64,000 nt of DNA from the NCBI RefSeq assembly GCF_001761485.1, contig NC_090771.1:1-64000 (forward strand). Direction: 5' to 3'. Each line of letters starts with the position of its first letter. Positions within the stretch are counted from its first letter, which is position 1. Shown here one piece after another: positions 31,762 through 43,116 of the stretch. The notes under the pieces are model-generated. The model had not been told where the DNA came from. It did not search any database and was given only the letters and a program-made list of their open reading frames with translations. This DNA is from Yarrowia lipolytica (Eukaryota; Ascomycota; Dipodascomycetes; Dipodascales). The position numbers were made by a program, and so were the translations under genes.

Positions 31762-32931
31762 TCAAATGGATCCAGAAACAGGCTGAATGTCGATTTCGGA
31801 GGTGTACTTGGCCTGGGCAATACCAACCTGCTCCTGGTCAAGGTCGTAGACCACGTAGGCAGCTCGCAGGAAGGTGTCTCCAAAGAGCACGTAGTCCTGG
31901 GTGGAGGCGGCGGACTGGATTCCAAATACGCACTGGGTTTCGGAGTCGTCGCCCACCAGGGTGGAGAGGGGAATAACCATCTGAGACGAGGGCACGACAA
32001 TGTCCTTACCGTCGAAAGAGAAGGTCACAGGCTCGTTGGAGTCGCAGTCAATGATGGGCAGGCCGGTGCTCTGATCTGTCTCCTGGAAGTTGAGGTCCTG
32101 GGCCAGCTGCTGGAAGTCTTGGTCGGGAATGTAGGTGTACGAGGTTCCAGAGTCGAGCACCGCGTTACCGCCTCCGTAGGAGTTTTGGCCGACCGAAATT
32201 CCGGAGTAGGCGACCTGGAAGGCTGCGGAACTGGTGAGGGGCAGAACCGCCAGATCGCCCTCGTACTTGGCCTTGTCGACTCCTCCAAAGAGCAGGTTTC
32301 CGGTGGAGGAAGACAGGTCGTCTAGATAGAGCGAAAAGACGGCCCTGTCGATGTAGCCGTCGCTCTTGAGCTTGAGAGGGAAGTTTTCGTACTGGTTTCC
32401 GGGCGGCACGGACTCGGAGCCCTGGAGAGAGATGCCCAGAACTCCCTGTCCTCCTCCCGCCGAGGCTGCGGCGGCAAACTGGAAGTCGGTGAGCGAGACA
32501 CCTCCGATATGCAGCGTGTCGGTACCCCAGTTGCCCACGGAGCTGCCGGATACGTAGTGGATGCTGAAGTCGTCGTTCAGGAACTGGTAGGTGGATGACT
32601 GGTCGGCGTTGAAGGTACCGGTGAAGGCGCAGGCGTTGTTCTCGCAGTCCTGGGTATCATTGGAGGCGTACACCCAGAGGTCGGAGGAGCCGGTGTCGAG
32701 CAGAACGTTGAAGTTCTGGGCGGGGGAGCCCAGCTGGAGCGCAACCGAGTACCAGTACTCTTTGTTGGTGACGGTGACCGACGGCGTCGACACCTTCTGT
32801 AGGAACTGCGAGGGGGCCTTGTTGGGGTTGGAGTGCCGAGTGACGGGGAATTGAACCACCTTGGAGGTGGCCGGGGCGGCAGCAGCAATAGCGGCCAGGA
32901 CCGAGACGACAATGGTGTTTGAGAGAAGCAT
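31762..32931 (-). CDS. Secreted pepsin-family aspartic protease
   Basis: The 389-residue precursor starts at an ATG with a signal peptide at 1-19 (MLLSNTIVVSVLAAIAAAA). A propeptide of about 30-40 residues follows. Family A1 motifs are complete: D79-TGSSDLWV, the flap region FSIHYVSGSS near 122-131, and D260-SGTSYTYIP; GDTFLRAAYVVYD lies near the end. Four cysteines (C96, C101, one in IDCDSNE and one in ETQCVFG) probably make the two disulfides usual in fungal aspartic proteases. There is no GPI signal, so it is predicted to be released into the medium. It is a paralogue rather than a close copy of the protease at 6.8 kb. Yarrowia lipolytica secretes an acid protease (Axp1) of similar size; I cannot tell from sequence alone whether this is it. 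Confidence 0.9.
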   Translation of the reverse strand: MLLSNTIVVSVLAAIAAAAPATSKVVQFPVTRHSNPNKAPSQFLQKVSTPSVTVTNKEYWYSVALQLGSPAQNFNVLLDTGSSDLWVYASNDTQDCENNACAFTGTFNADQSSTYQFLNDDFSIHYVSGSSVGNWGTDTLHIGGVSLTDFQFAAAASAGGGQGVLGISLQGSESVPPGNQYENFPLKLKSDGYIDRAVFSLYLDDLSSSTGNLLFGGVDKAKYEGDLAVLPLTSSAAFQVAYSGISVGQNSYGGGNAVLDSGTSYTYIPDQDFQQLAQDLNFQETDQSTGLPIIDCDSNEPVTFSFDGKDIVVPSSQMVIPLSTLVGDDSETQCVFGIQSAASTQDYVLFGDTFLRAAYVVYDLDQEQVGIAQAKYTSEIDIQPVSGSI

Positions 32932-33027
32932 GAGGTGATGGTGGAGATTGAGCCAGAGGTGGGGCCAGAGTTATCAGATGATGAGCGTACTGAGCGATAC
33001 TGAGCTGACATGGACAGTACAGTCGGG

Positions 33028-33035
33028 TATTTATA
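33028..33035 (-). promoter_or_regulatory. TATA box of the 32.9-kb protease gene
   Basis: TATAAATA on the minus strand, about 97 bp upstream of the ATG. Confidence 0.55.
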
Positions 33036-33164
33036 TTGCCCTCTATCTCTCCTCCCCTCATTGTTGAGATGGAATTAGCGTCCCAGCCTCTCATCTCGAC
33101 TCCTCGCACGGCACTTCTCCACCTTTGACCACCTCTTTCAGCAATATGCAGGTTTCTCGAGGCG

Positions 33165-33242
33165 GAGAGGTGATCCAGAGGTGATCTAGAGGTGATCCAG
33201 AAGTGAATTAGAGGTGAATTAGAGGTGAATTAGAGGTGACCA
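33165..33242 (+). repeat. Tandem repeat of GAGGTGATCCA / GAGGTGAATTA units
   Basis: Six to seven units of 11-12 bp. The first three end in TCCA or TCTA and the later ones in ATTA, so the array has two sub-families. It lies about 240 bp upstream of the protease ATG. Confidence 0.8.
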
Positions 33243-33629
33243 AGTGACTGAGAGAAGGAGAGCTGTTCCCGGACTCGATGATCCTCAATTGGATCCTCAA
33301 ATTCCGACTTGATCGAGCGCGATATTTCACCAACGCCAAAGTTCACGATCCGACGACGGAACCAAACTGAAAGCTAATCCCGAGGTGTTATTGGTGGAGG
33401 ATCGTCATAGATGGACAATGGCGGCCTTGAAGCTTCAGCAGAACCCATGTGATGACCGATACAGACGGCAAATCTGAGCCATTTGCGACGTGGTGAGTAT
33501 AATAATGAGTCAGCAGGATAAGGAGTCGGCGTGATAAGGAGTCAGTACCACTTGAGTAAGTTGGCGAACTAGCAAAGAAATAACTCATGCCTACCATCTC
33601 CCTCACACCCTCGGTAGGCTCTGTCCTCC

Positions 33630-34151
33630 ATGGACCGCCAATCACTTATCGACAGCTATCTCACGCACTGTTGTAATCAGAGTTCGAGCCGTTTGCCAGA
33701 CGGCAGAGGACAAACTCTGGAGCACAAGGGTGTTGTGCTGTTTCACATCGGTAATCTAATCAGAGACCTGCTCGCGCCGCGCCCATTGGCAAGCCACTCA
33801 TTGCCCACTCGCGCCCCTGAACGGCACAAGCAGGGTCTCGAGCGATTCGCCGTTGGACCCGGCTTGGCATGTACCGATAGGCAGGGGAGTTGCTTGGGGT
33901 ACCCGAAACCGTTGCCACCTGAAACCGTTGCCAAGAAGGGAATGTTTGTGTTTCCGTTGACTGGTTTGGTCAACAGGACTGAACAGTTGCTGATACCATT
34001 GTATTGTTCGTACCACTGTGTTATTCGTAATTGGTACAGCCAGCTCCCCTCCCCCACCACCCGCTCAACAGCTCAGATGCACGTAGTGAAACCAATATCG
34101 GAGCCGTCTAATATCACGGTGGGCTCAGGGGTAAAAGCAATCTTGCTGTAG
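33630..34151 (+). CDS. Doubtful 173-residue open frame
   Basis: The frame starts at an ATG and encodes a protein with no recognised domain, signal peptide or membrane segment. The opposite strand also has open frames across the same DNA, and short internal repeats (GAAACCGTTGCCA twice near 33,905-33,935) suggest non-coding sequence. It is listed only because it is the longest ATG frame between 33.0 and 35.7 kb. From 34152 to 35240 there is nothing else I can support. Confidence 0.18.
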   Translation: MDRQSLIDSYLTHCCNQSSSRLPDGRGQTLEHKGVVLFHIGNLIRDLLAPRPLASHSLPTRAPERHKQGLERFAVGPGLACTDRQGSCLGYPKPLPPETVAKKGMFVFPLTGLVNRTEQLLIPLYCSYHCVIRNWYSQLPSPTTRSTAQMHVVKPISEPSNITVGSGVKAILL

Positions 34152-35240
34152 TCTTTGCCTAGAGTATCTACTGTGTTGGTTTATATGTATTATTGTTTTG
34201 TTTTTTTCAAGATTTATTTACCGTAAATGCGTAGAAATCAGGGAAAATGAAATATGCAACAAATTGAACATACAGCAGTCAAATAGGATAAAGCGAGCAT
34301 TATACAAGCCGTTCCGATAGTTTCCATCCCCCAGGCATCTCCGTTATACACCTCCACCAGTGTCAATGCGACATTGCAGTTAACATTCATACAATACGAA
34401 CCTGAACCGAACTGAGAGACAAAAACCAGCACTGTTCAGGACCAATAAAACAGGACCAACACTGTCCAGGACCGATAAGATCAATTGCCTGCCCACCATG
34501 GTTTCAAGCCATTAAACCCAATGATTGTCGGGTATACGGCTCGAACGTGCTTAGTCATGTGTTGATTGAGACTTTCCAGATCAGCACGGACATTTATCTA
34601 ACCACATCTCACGTGGTATCATTAGAACGGGAAATCATTGCTGATTACAACGAAATCACTCCTAATAGTATAGCTTTAGTATTACAAAAGTCACCTTGAA
34701 AAAGAAAGAAAAAAGAAGAAAAAAAAAAAAAAAGTGATGATTTAATCTAACATCATTAAGACAAAACCTGGGTTATAGGAGATTCATTTGATGCTGAATA
34801 ATTACGTAATAGTACTTCACTAAAAGATCCGAAACGACTTCAATACCGGTACAAGTAAGACTGTACTAGTATATGTTCGACTACCAATTACAGTCCTACA
34901 GTATATCCTTATAATCCAAACTTGTCAATATCCAACCCATTACAAAACCAACAATACCATCGGGTTCCTCGCAAAGAGTGGATTCGAATGGTACTAATCT
35001 TGGCCCGATTCCGTCAACATCTCAAATCCGTCACGTGTCAAAAGTCCCGAAAAATGCCCCTACATTATTAAAACTTTAATATCATATTTCCAACGACCCT
35101 AATCTGCCCCTCCGTGCAGATACTCGCTTAACTCCCCTGATGCAGGGTCGAGGACAAAGACGCCAGAATGCGGGGTACAGAAAAATGAGGCCATTTTCTT
35201 TGACAGCAATTTGGGCTAAATTGGGGCAATGCGATAACGG

Positions 35241-35340
35241 CACGTGAACTTGATTGATTGAGTAGATGGAGATCACGTGGGAGCGATGGGGAGGGCCACA
35301 AGGGGGGTTGGGATCACGTGCGGGGATTCGGAGTCACGTG
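35241..35340. promoter_or_regulatory. Cluster of four CACGTG sites upstream of the MFS gene
   Basis: CACGTG occurs at 35241-35246, 35274-35279, 35315-35320 and 35335-35340, and two copies are extended to TCACGTGA-like sites. This palindrome is the core bound by Cbf1 and other bHLH factors in yeasts. The sites are 370-470 bp upstream of the permease ATG. Confidence 0.5.
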
Positions 35341-35557
35341 ATAGCACATCTGACCCGGTGGGGAGGAGTATCCTCTCTTTGCTTGTCATTTTCCTTTTAT
35401 TATTTGCGTGCTCCTCATTTTAGCGTCCTGTTTTGATCTAAAAAAAAGCAAGTAGGATTTCTGAAAAGTTTTTGCAAAGTTTTTCAGAAAATCTTGAAAA
35501 TTGGAAAAAAAATCCACGGAAAACGGGAATCCACAGAAACGGCCGAGTAGAGTGATG

Positions 35558-35564
35558 TATAAAT
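35558..35564 (+). promoter_or_regulatory. TATA box of the MFS transporter gene
   Basis: TATAAAT, about 150 bp upstream of the ATG at 35709. Confidence 0.5.
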
Positions 35565-35708
35565 TTTTCTAGCCATCACCTTCCTACCATCAATCTCAAT
35601 CTCGTACTCTTCACCTAATCAGATACGCTTCCGGTAGATCGACATTTGATTCATAAGCACACGCTATATGTGACGGCCCGCGGGGGGTGCAGGGACTTGT
35701 CTTCGTCA

Positions 35709-37448
35709 ATGTCGCACCGGCCCTGGGATTGCCTACCGCTATGGAACACCGTGGTCGTTTTCCGAAGATGTGTGCTTTGGAGCCTGGTCATGTGTTTTGT
35801 AATTGTGATGGACGGCTATGACGGTTTTCTGATTCCGTCCTTCTACGCGGTGCCGTCATTCCAGCGCAGATACGGAGTACAGCTGCCGGACGGGTCGTGG
35901 ACGGTCGAGGCCAAGTGGCAGACGGCCTACATGGTTGGAGCACCGATAGGGCGGATAGCTGGGGCTTTGGGGGTTGGGGTTTTGGCCGACCGGTTCGGGA
36001 GGAAGCGGGTTACTCTGGTGGGTCTTTTTTGCCTGTCGGGGATCACCTTCATTGTCTTTTTTGCGGTCGGCAAGGCCATGTTGGTGGTGGGCTGGTTTTT
36101 GTCGGGATTGATCTGGGGAATCTTCAACACCATGACGCCGACCTACGTGTCTGAAATCTGTCCGGTTTCGCTTCGGAGCACGTTTGCAGCGGCCATTAAT
36201 CTCTCCTGGGTCGTCGGACAATTCATTTCCACCGCTGTGATCACCGCCTCGGAGTCCCGACAGGACGAATGGGCTTATAGAGTACCTCTGGCGGTCCAAT
36301 GGGTGTTTCCCGTGGTGCTGATTCCGCTTGTTATGGTCATGCCCGAGTCTCCCTGGTGGATTTTGAAGCACGGGGACAAAAAGGGCGCCAGACAAGTTCT
36401 GACCAGACTCATGGACGAAAAAGACGTCGATATAGACATGTATTTGGAGTACATGCGTCAGACGCTGGAGGATGAAGTTGATGGAGGCTCGTTCGTCGAC
36501 TGCTTCAAGGGGTCAGATGTTCGTCGGACGGAGATTTGCTGTCTCACATACTTCTTCCAACCGCTCTCGGGACTCTACATTCTGTCCTATGCCGCCTACT
36601 TTTTGCAGCTCACGGGAATCCCGCAAAATGTCGTTTTCAAGCTGACTCTGGGGCTGACTGGACTAGCGGTGATGGCGTCCTTGGTTGCACCTATCGTGAT
36701 TCTCACCTTTACCCGACGCTCCATTTATATGGGCTCTTTAGCTCTCATGGCTGCCACTCTTTTCGCCATTGGAATAACCGCTTGTTACGACACCCAGGCG
36801 GCCAAATGGGCAGCGCCAGTGCTCATCTACGTGTGGGTAGGGACCTATGATGCGACGATCGGACCTCTGACCTACGTCATTGTCTCGGAAACGTCGTCGG
36901 TCAAGCTGAGGTCCAAAACCATTGCTCTGGCAAGCATCACCAACTCCATCATGGTCCTGGTGCTCCACATTTCCGTGCCTTACATGATGAACGAGGAGGA
37001 GGCGAATATGGGCGGGTTTGTGGGGTTCATCTACGCCCCCTTTTGCCTGCTGGCAATAGCCTGGGCGTGGTGGCGACTGCCGGAGCTGAAGGGGATGAGT
37101 TTTATGGAGATTGACATGTTATTCGGCAACGAGACGGGAACCCAAAGAGCGCCGCTGGTTTTTGATGGTCAGAAGCGCGAACGACAACCTCTAGAGACAC
37201 TTGACGGTCTCGGATGGAGGTTCGGAGGTCAACAGGACTTGTCAGAGACAAATGACAATAATGAGGGCTCCAGAGAGGAACGGCTGTCGAATCCTTATTG
37301 CTCGTCCAATGAAGATAATCGAAGCGACAGATTCCAGCCCTCAGAACGTGGATGTATATTAGACAGTCCAAAGAGGAAGCATGCAATCGAGAAGAACGGA
37401 GTGGTGATCACCGAGACTCTGGAAATGGGTGAAGATGCTGATAGGTGA
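35709..37448 (+). CDS. MFS sugar-porter-family permease
   Basis: The frame is open from a TTG at 35646, but the first ATG is at 35709 (MSHRPWDCLPLWNTVVVF), giving 579 residues. Twelve hydrophobic segments can be traced. Sugar-porter hallmarks are present: DGYDGFLIPSFYAVPSFQRRYG in the first helix/loop, DRFGRKRVTL between helices 2 and 3, and PESPWWILKHGDKKGAR after helix 6. The pattern is nearest to maltose/alpha-glucoside:H+ symporters of fungi, in which the first helix carries a similar DGYD/FDG motif. The C-terminal cytosolic tail of about 110 residues is polar and rich in Asn, Arg and Glu. The substrate cannot be named with certainty. Confidence 0.88.
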   Translation: MSHRPWDCLPLWNTVVVFRRCVLWSLVMCFVIVMDGYDGFLIPSFYAVPSFQRRYGVQLPDGSWTVEAKWQTAYMVGAPIGRIAGALGVGVLADRFGRKRVTLVGLFCLSGITFIVFFAVGKAMLVVGWFLSGLIWGIFNTMTPTYVSEICPVSLRSTFAAAINLSWVVGQFISTAVITASESRQDEWAYRVPLAVQWVFPVVLIPLVMVMPESPWWILKHGDKKGARQVLTRLMDEKDVDIDMYLEYMRQTLEDEVDGGSFVDCFKGSDVRRTEICCLTYFFQPLSGLYILSYAAYFLQLTGIPQNVVFKLTLGLTGLAVMASLVAPIVILTFTRRSIYMGSLALMAATLFAIGITACYDTQAAKWAAPVLIYVWVGTYDATIGPLTYVIVSETSSVKLRSKTIALASITNSIMVLVLHISVPYMMNEEEANMGGFVGFIYAPFCLLAIAWAWWRLPELKGMSFMEIDMLFGNETGTQRAPLVFDGQKRERQPLETLDGLGWRFGGQQDLSETNDNNEGSREERLSNPYCSSNEDNRSDRFQPSERGCILDSPKRKHAIEKNGVVITETLEMGEDADR

Positions 37449-38879
37449 ACAGCAGGTGTGTGGACACAGGCAGGAACTGCACCATCTGAGACCTGAGAGA
37501 AGAGATTGTATGAGACAATTTACTTCTACCAGTTCAATAAACTGCCTCGGCTTTAGGCCAGTTAGATCAATACTGAGCGAGTTGATAGAAGAACAAGCCG
37601 CATTATACAACATCCAGATACTCAAATTGGGTACTGTTTGGTCCGAGATGGCTTCTAATCATTCTCAGTAATCTGTTTGCTCTACTTATCGAGACGTGAT
37701 TGCTCTGTTCTAGTGAACTCAGAAGGATTGGACATGGTACTAGAACACTCTAGCTTCGTGCAGGGTCCACCGCTATCGACGTCATAGAACCTCCTGCAAG
37801 TGGATCTCCAGTGCCTCTTGATGTTCTGTGTTTTCTGCTGAGCAAGTACAGTGTAGTGTCTAACACACGCATTCTCTCTATGGAGAGCCGGAGATATCGT
37901 GCTCTCCAGAATCTCAGGTTGGTTACTATACTGTCCTGTTTGAGACCAACCGTCTGTTCATTACGATACTCGGTGAAAGAACCATTGTCTCAGTTGATCA
38001 GCAGATAAGACATGAGGCTGAGACTTCAATCTTGAAGCTGAAACTTGGACCACAAATTGAAATAACCGCTGCGACAATCACGTGGCATATCACGGAGGTC
38101 AAGCGTGTCACATGTCAAAAAACAACCACCACAACAATCGCACGAATCACAGGATATATACGCACAGTTCAATATGAGTTTGAGCAAGTCAGCTGAACGG
38201 AGAGACATTTTTCCTGTTAATGGTGGTAAATCCACTTGAGTACATGAGTTTCCGGCTCTGAGCTGCCTGGTGACTCCTCCAACAGTAAACAACCCCCTGG
38301 GGATCTCCCCGATTGAAGAATGAAGTCGTAACAAACGTAGAAAATGAGAGACTCCATGACTAGAGCCATTCCAAGCCTCTATCAGAACATCAACTGTGCC
38401 CTTGTTGACCTCCTCTCGGGTAAAGTGAAACCGTCTAGTAATTGCAGACTTGCATTGCTGCCTGGTTATGTGCGAAAGACCAGAGGATTTGGGTTGAAAT
38501 GACTAAGACTCGTCAAGCACTTCCCGTAGTCACAGACCAGTCTAGATGCCCTCCTAGACCATGTATTCAGCTTCAGCTATATACAAGGACATGTTTTTCC
38601 AATCTCCAATCCACCATCGTGACGTCCTGTCACACGTAGTAGCCAACACCCCAGTTGGCATCTGTATAGATTGTAGACTTGGTGTTTAGTCCCTTGATTC
38701 GACAATGTCTGGTTTGTCGAATGCTGACCGAGACAGGCAGACTCACATCATCCATACCCTCATCATCTCAGACACACATCATCCCAGACCTACATCAACA
38801 GAAAAGAACCGAATCTCTATTTTCCCTGATCACAATTATATCCTCTTCCTAGCGGTCTAGAAAGCGACCATCCCCCCAG
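37449..38879. other. Gene-poor DNA downstream of the permease
   Basis: About 1.4 kb in which all frames are short and none shows family motifs. It begins the 37.4-44.8 kb graveyard, where only broken coding pieces can be seen. Confidence 0.4.
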
Positions 38880-39128
38880 CCCGGAATCTGCAACATTTAC
38901 TCCATTGGGCCCATTCTCGGTCAGTTTGCCGTCCACATTCTCGCCCTGATGTACGAGGTGTACAAGATAGGCCTTGGACTGATGGATCTAGACCGAAAGT
39001 GCGACCCTCCATTCTCTATGAATCTGTTTCAGCTGGCTTCTCAACTGTCTACCATTTCTGCCAGCTACCATGGCCGAACTTTCCCACAGAGCATTCGGGA
39101 GAACCGACCTCTGTACTTCGGTCTTTGA
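38880..39128 (+). pseudogene. C-terminal relic of a P5A-type ATPase (SPF1-like)
   Basis: One frame reads ICNIYSIGPILGQFAVHILAL, then MYEVYKI, and later FQLASQLSTISASYHGRTF followed by PQSIRENRPLYFGL before a stop. In Spf1/Cta4-type P5A ATPases the last membrane helices read much the same: a LLGQFAxH helix, then QVSTFAINYxGRPFRESIRENxxLYxGLLGV. Only this terminal portion, about 80 residues, is seen here; the nucleotide-binding and phosphorylation domains (DKTGT) are absent from the window. The piece is therefore a detached fragment, probably left by duplication or rearrangement. P5A ATPases are ER membrane helix dislocases. A full copy presumably exists elsewhere in the genome. Confidence 0.6.
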
Positions 39129-42100
39129 GGAGTTGGTGCGCCTTGGCTCTTGACCTGGAAGTGTGTTGGTTGATTGGCTTGTGCGCAAGCACCTCTTCCC
39201 GGATCACTAGCCTGGGAACGTTGGCGAGAGACACGCTACCGATATTGACGATAATGTAGGGGAGCTCCTGCCCCTGGAGGAAAAGAAAAACCAGTAGAGA
39301 GTCCAGAATAATGAACTACATGTTCTACAGAAATCTGGGCGTGTCGTGTTCCTGTATAGTTGTAGACGGTGTAACATGGAAGTATGGCTACAAATGGCGA
39401 CTTGTCTTCATCTGGCTCATAAGAAAGGTATCTTGACGCTCACCGACTACAAGCACCGTTTCCAGCACTCCATTTCTCTGCACCCACCGCGGATAGAGGT
39501 GTCTGAAGGAGCTCCGTCGCTTGCACTATAGCATTACCCTGTGTCTCTGGAGTGGCAGATGGGTTATCATATTTTGCAACAGCAAAATCGGAAGTATGAA
39601 CTAGGATATTTCCATGGATGTGTCCTTGGCGAGTCCCTTATCCTTGGAACAGAAGGTATGCGCCTCAAATATTCCAATGGGAACTGTAGAGTGATTGGCC
39701 AAGTCCATGTTTGTACCAGCGATGACTTTGGTGGTATTGCTGACATCACCAGGGAGAATGGTTTGTGTGGTGACTTCTGCAGTTCCCATTGAGGTGCCAG
39801 CAGCAGTTTACACTCATCAAATGTTTCTGTCTCTCCTGCTGATTCAGGTTCCGTTATATCCTTGTTCACGACAGTGGCTTCAGACACCTGAAAGAGTTGA
39901 GGTTTGGACATTTTCAGCGGGACTGAAAAGCCAAAGAGCATCGTCCAACATTCCTCTTTTGATTCCATTGCTCTCCTCTGTCTCTTTCACTTCCAGGTGA
40001 CGCCTCGTCAGAGAAGGTCGCTCTATAAGGCAGTCAAAACCCCTTTGAAACTCGTACGAGGTGAGTCTGTCAATTCATCTCCCTGAGTATCGAGGATAGG
40101 TGAGTTGAACCACTGGCGCACATCCGAGTGGTGGAGCCCTTGGACAACCGTCATCCACTGGAGAAGGCCGCGAGCGTTATGAAAACTACACAATACTCTC
40201 CGAACAAGCCCAGGTAAGTCCAAGTAAGTCAAGTAATGTCACATCTCCGTGGAAGACAGAAGTGATTCGCACCTCTCGAGGCGTCTTACGACCGCTGCCA
40301 CATAACTCCCTGCTTCGAACAAAACACCCGGAAAACCAGCTCGAAAATGTCCAGCTCCTCGTCTCCTCGACACTTGCAGCTCGCCATTCGAAGAAACGGG
40401 GTTCTGAACACCCTCAATCTCAAAAAAATGTCAATTACTATAGAATAACCACCGTTGAAAGAATGATAGTCATCCCATCCCATCCTACAAGCACATCTTT
40501 CAGCCCCGAACCCTCCCACTTAAGTACAGTACTCCAAGTATTCTACAATTGAGTCTCCAGCAACAACAATGACTTTCCCATTGTCAAGTGTTATTTCGAC
40601 TACTTAACTCCCCAATTTACTGCTCTTGATCAGTACAGATACCCTCTCCTTGCTCCTCTCAAGATTCTTCACCCCAGCATCTCGGGACTCCACTTGACGT
40701 TGGCGAAATCAGACTGAAGCTGGTAAAGACATACCAGTGTGTCCATGTATCTATTCTTCTCCTATTTGTCAGTGCCGGATTGTATATGAGTAGGCACGAG
40801 ACCTTCAGAAAACGCTACCAAGAACCACATGCTCGAGTCACACAGGTATGCCATTCAGTCCAAACGGGTGATCTCTACAGCCACAAGACCTCAAGTGAGT
40901 CAGAAGGGTATTGGTGCTTTATACCTTTCGCCAAGTGCGAGAAGGACCTCGCGCTCAGGCGACCTTTGGTCGTGGACAAACACCTTGCCTACAGAACTGC
41001 CCAGTCTGAAGCTCAGCCAGAAAACATAGAGTCTCTCCATTTCGCACTTTTCTCATCCTGTGGATGGATGCAGCTCTTGCTCCGAGCCTGAGAGCAACAG
41101 ATACAGTATGCGCCCTTGGAAGCCAAGGTAACCAAGCACAATCCAGAGATCGGCCCAGTTTGATCTTGATTGGATATTTCTCTTGAGAATCTGCTACCAA
41201 CTGTCTTTATTAAGACGTTACTTCAGCAAGATGACTCCACATACTCAAGATCATGGACAGATTGTGGAAAGTATCGGCATCTGGAACATGAGGGGTCTAC
41301 AGCGCCCCGTTCATACTCATTGGCATCGCTGCGAGAAAGACTGGTGGGATCTGCCAGCGGGGGAACATCTTCATATCCTCGTCAGCCGCTCCTCAAAGTA
41401 GTCCTCCAACCCGACCATGAGTGTATTTGAACGCCAGTTCCACAAAGAATCACCCGCAAGAGAGATTGACTGTGATATTTCTCTCATGTTTGCCAAAATT
41501 ATCGTTATTCAAAGCACTTGTTCATCTCTGTCGGGGCAGCTTTGCGGTGAACAAAATCTTCAACCGAAACGACAGTACGGGAAGTACCGTTCTGGAAGAG
41601 TCGTTGAGCTCGCGTACACACCCATGGCGAGCACTTCTCTCAGTTTGACCATATCAGTTACAGTAAGGCTGCTTTCGTATCGTACTCGTCTAGGTGTCCA
41701 ATGCACGCTACATTATAGCCAGCTGAAGGTTGGCACGGGCCTCCATTGCCTGGTTACCACTGGCATTACCCCAGATCTTGCTGGAATACACCGAGTGGTA
41801 GTCCTCAGACGAAGACTCTTCATCCATCCTTACCATCTGTACTAAGATACAGGCCCTTGGCCCACGAGTAACCAGACCATCAGTCGAAAGAACGATGGGT
41901 AAAGAAGCTCTTATCCTGAGAACTAGGGGGTTAGCGTAGTCTCTGACCAGATTATCGACCCACTGTCGATTCTGACTGAGCCATTTCCCATCCCCCGCAA
42001 GTCATGTGACAAAAACTGTCAAGAAGGTGTCAATTACTCCTCTTCAATGCAAATCTGATTGATATTGATCAACTGGAGCTGCTGTGTTGAACTTCTTTCA

Positions 42101-42761
42101 GATCCACCTGAGTCACTCAACTGCTCCAGACTTTGCTCGATTGAGAAGACCTGCCAGGAGGTACTATCAAGTAGACACAGTATCTGGACTTGTGATACAT
42201 ATCCTAAGACCATGCTTAGTTCCCAACCCTACTTTCCTGGTGGGTAGCCTCAGTTGTGTTATATAAACCATCATTCCCATAGTTATGTGTATCTTCTTCT
42301 CTCTCCCTTTTCTGCTTACTTGTTCGCTCCATTGCAAAGTCGCCGCCACTTGGCATCATCGTCTGGAACGTACTGCCGCCGCTAGATACAATCCACGATC
42401 TTGTCCGCCACAGGTTAGATACTTGATTGATACCACCGATCCGTTTGCTCCAACGACAGATCTGTGACACGGATGGAGACCCCCAGGTTACATGGGGAAA
42501 AGCCTAGCCAACATTACTCCTCTGTCGCTGACTTGGTCGTCGTGGACTGACTTGGAAAGAGTTACCTCCGTATCTCCTGAGTACCGCTAGGGGGGAAGGC
42601 GATGAGTCCGGTCTCTCTCGAATCGTCGAAGAGATGAGGGAACCTGCTGACTGCTTGTACCCTCTGTGTACCCAGTCTTGAAAGTGAGTTGCACGATTGC
42701 TTTACTAGACTCTATGACGCCCAACCATAGGCTCGTCTGCTGTGACGTCGTTCACTAACGT
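39129..42761. other. Gene graveyard without an intact gene
   Basis: About 3.6 kb of moderate GC content in which short frames occur on both strands but no intact gene is seen. Minus-strand pieces at 40023-40232 and 39600-39970 have a somewhat protein-like composition, but no family is recognised. The best reading is decayed host genes. Confidence 0.35.
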
Positions 42762-42815
42762 TAGGTTCTGCAGCACTGATATACAGTACCTTGGCCCTCA
42801 CTTGCAATCACGCTA
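42762..42815 (+). repeat. Left copy of a short direct repeat (long form)
   Basis: TAGGTTCTGCAGCAC and TTGCAATCACGCTA occur 25 bp apart here, and the same two words occur fused at 44134-44162. The two copies bracket the ORF block between them. Confidence 0.6.
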
Positions 42816-43116
42816 GACTCTCAACTGGTGGAACGACACCTCTCTTTTGGTTATTGTTGCCCTTTTGTTAGTAAGAGTGTTAAACGTAACAAGTGTAGCT
42901 AGTATCCCTGCCCGTTCTGTTTTCTTTTTGGCGCCATGTCCAACGACACCATCACTTCTTAAGAGCATGACGCTACAGGCTATCACAACGATGGAGAGGA
43001 GATTGCTTCTCAGGTCGCTTCTCGGGTCAACTGTCAACAACATCAAGACTCTGCTTCACGAGCTTCCTTACACATCAATGAGGACTCGCATTTTCAGCAC
43101 ATAATGCTCTTACTAG

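Noticed and set aside
34983-34998. ATTCGAATCC on the minus strand, B-box-like
   Set aside because: No stems and no A-box; chance match.
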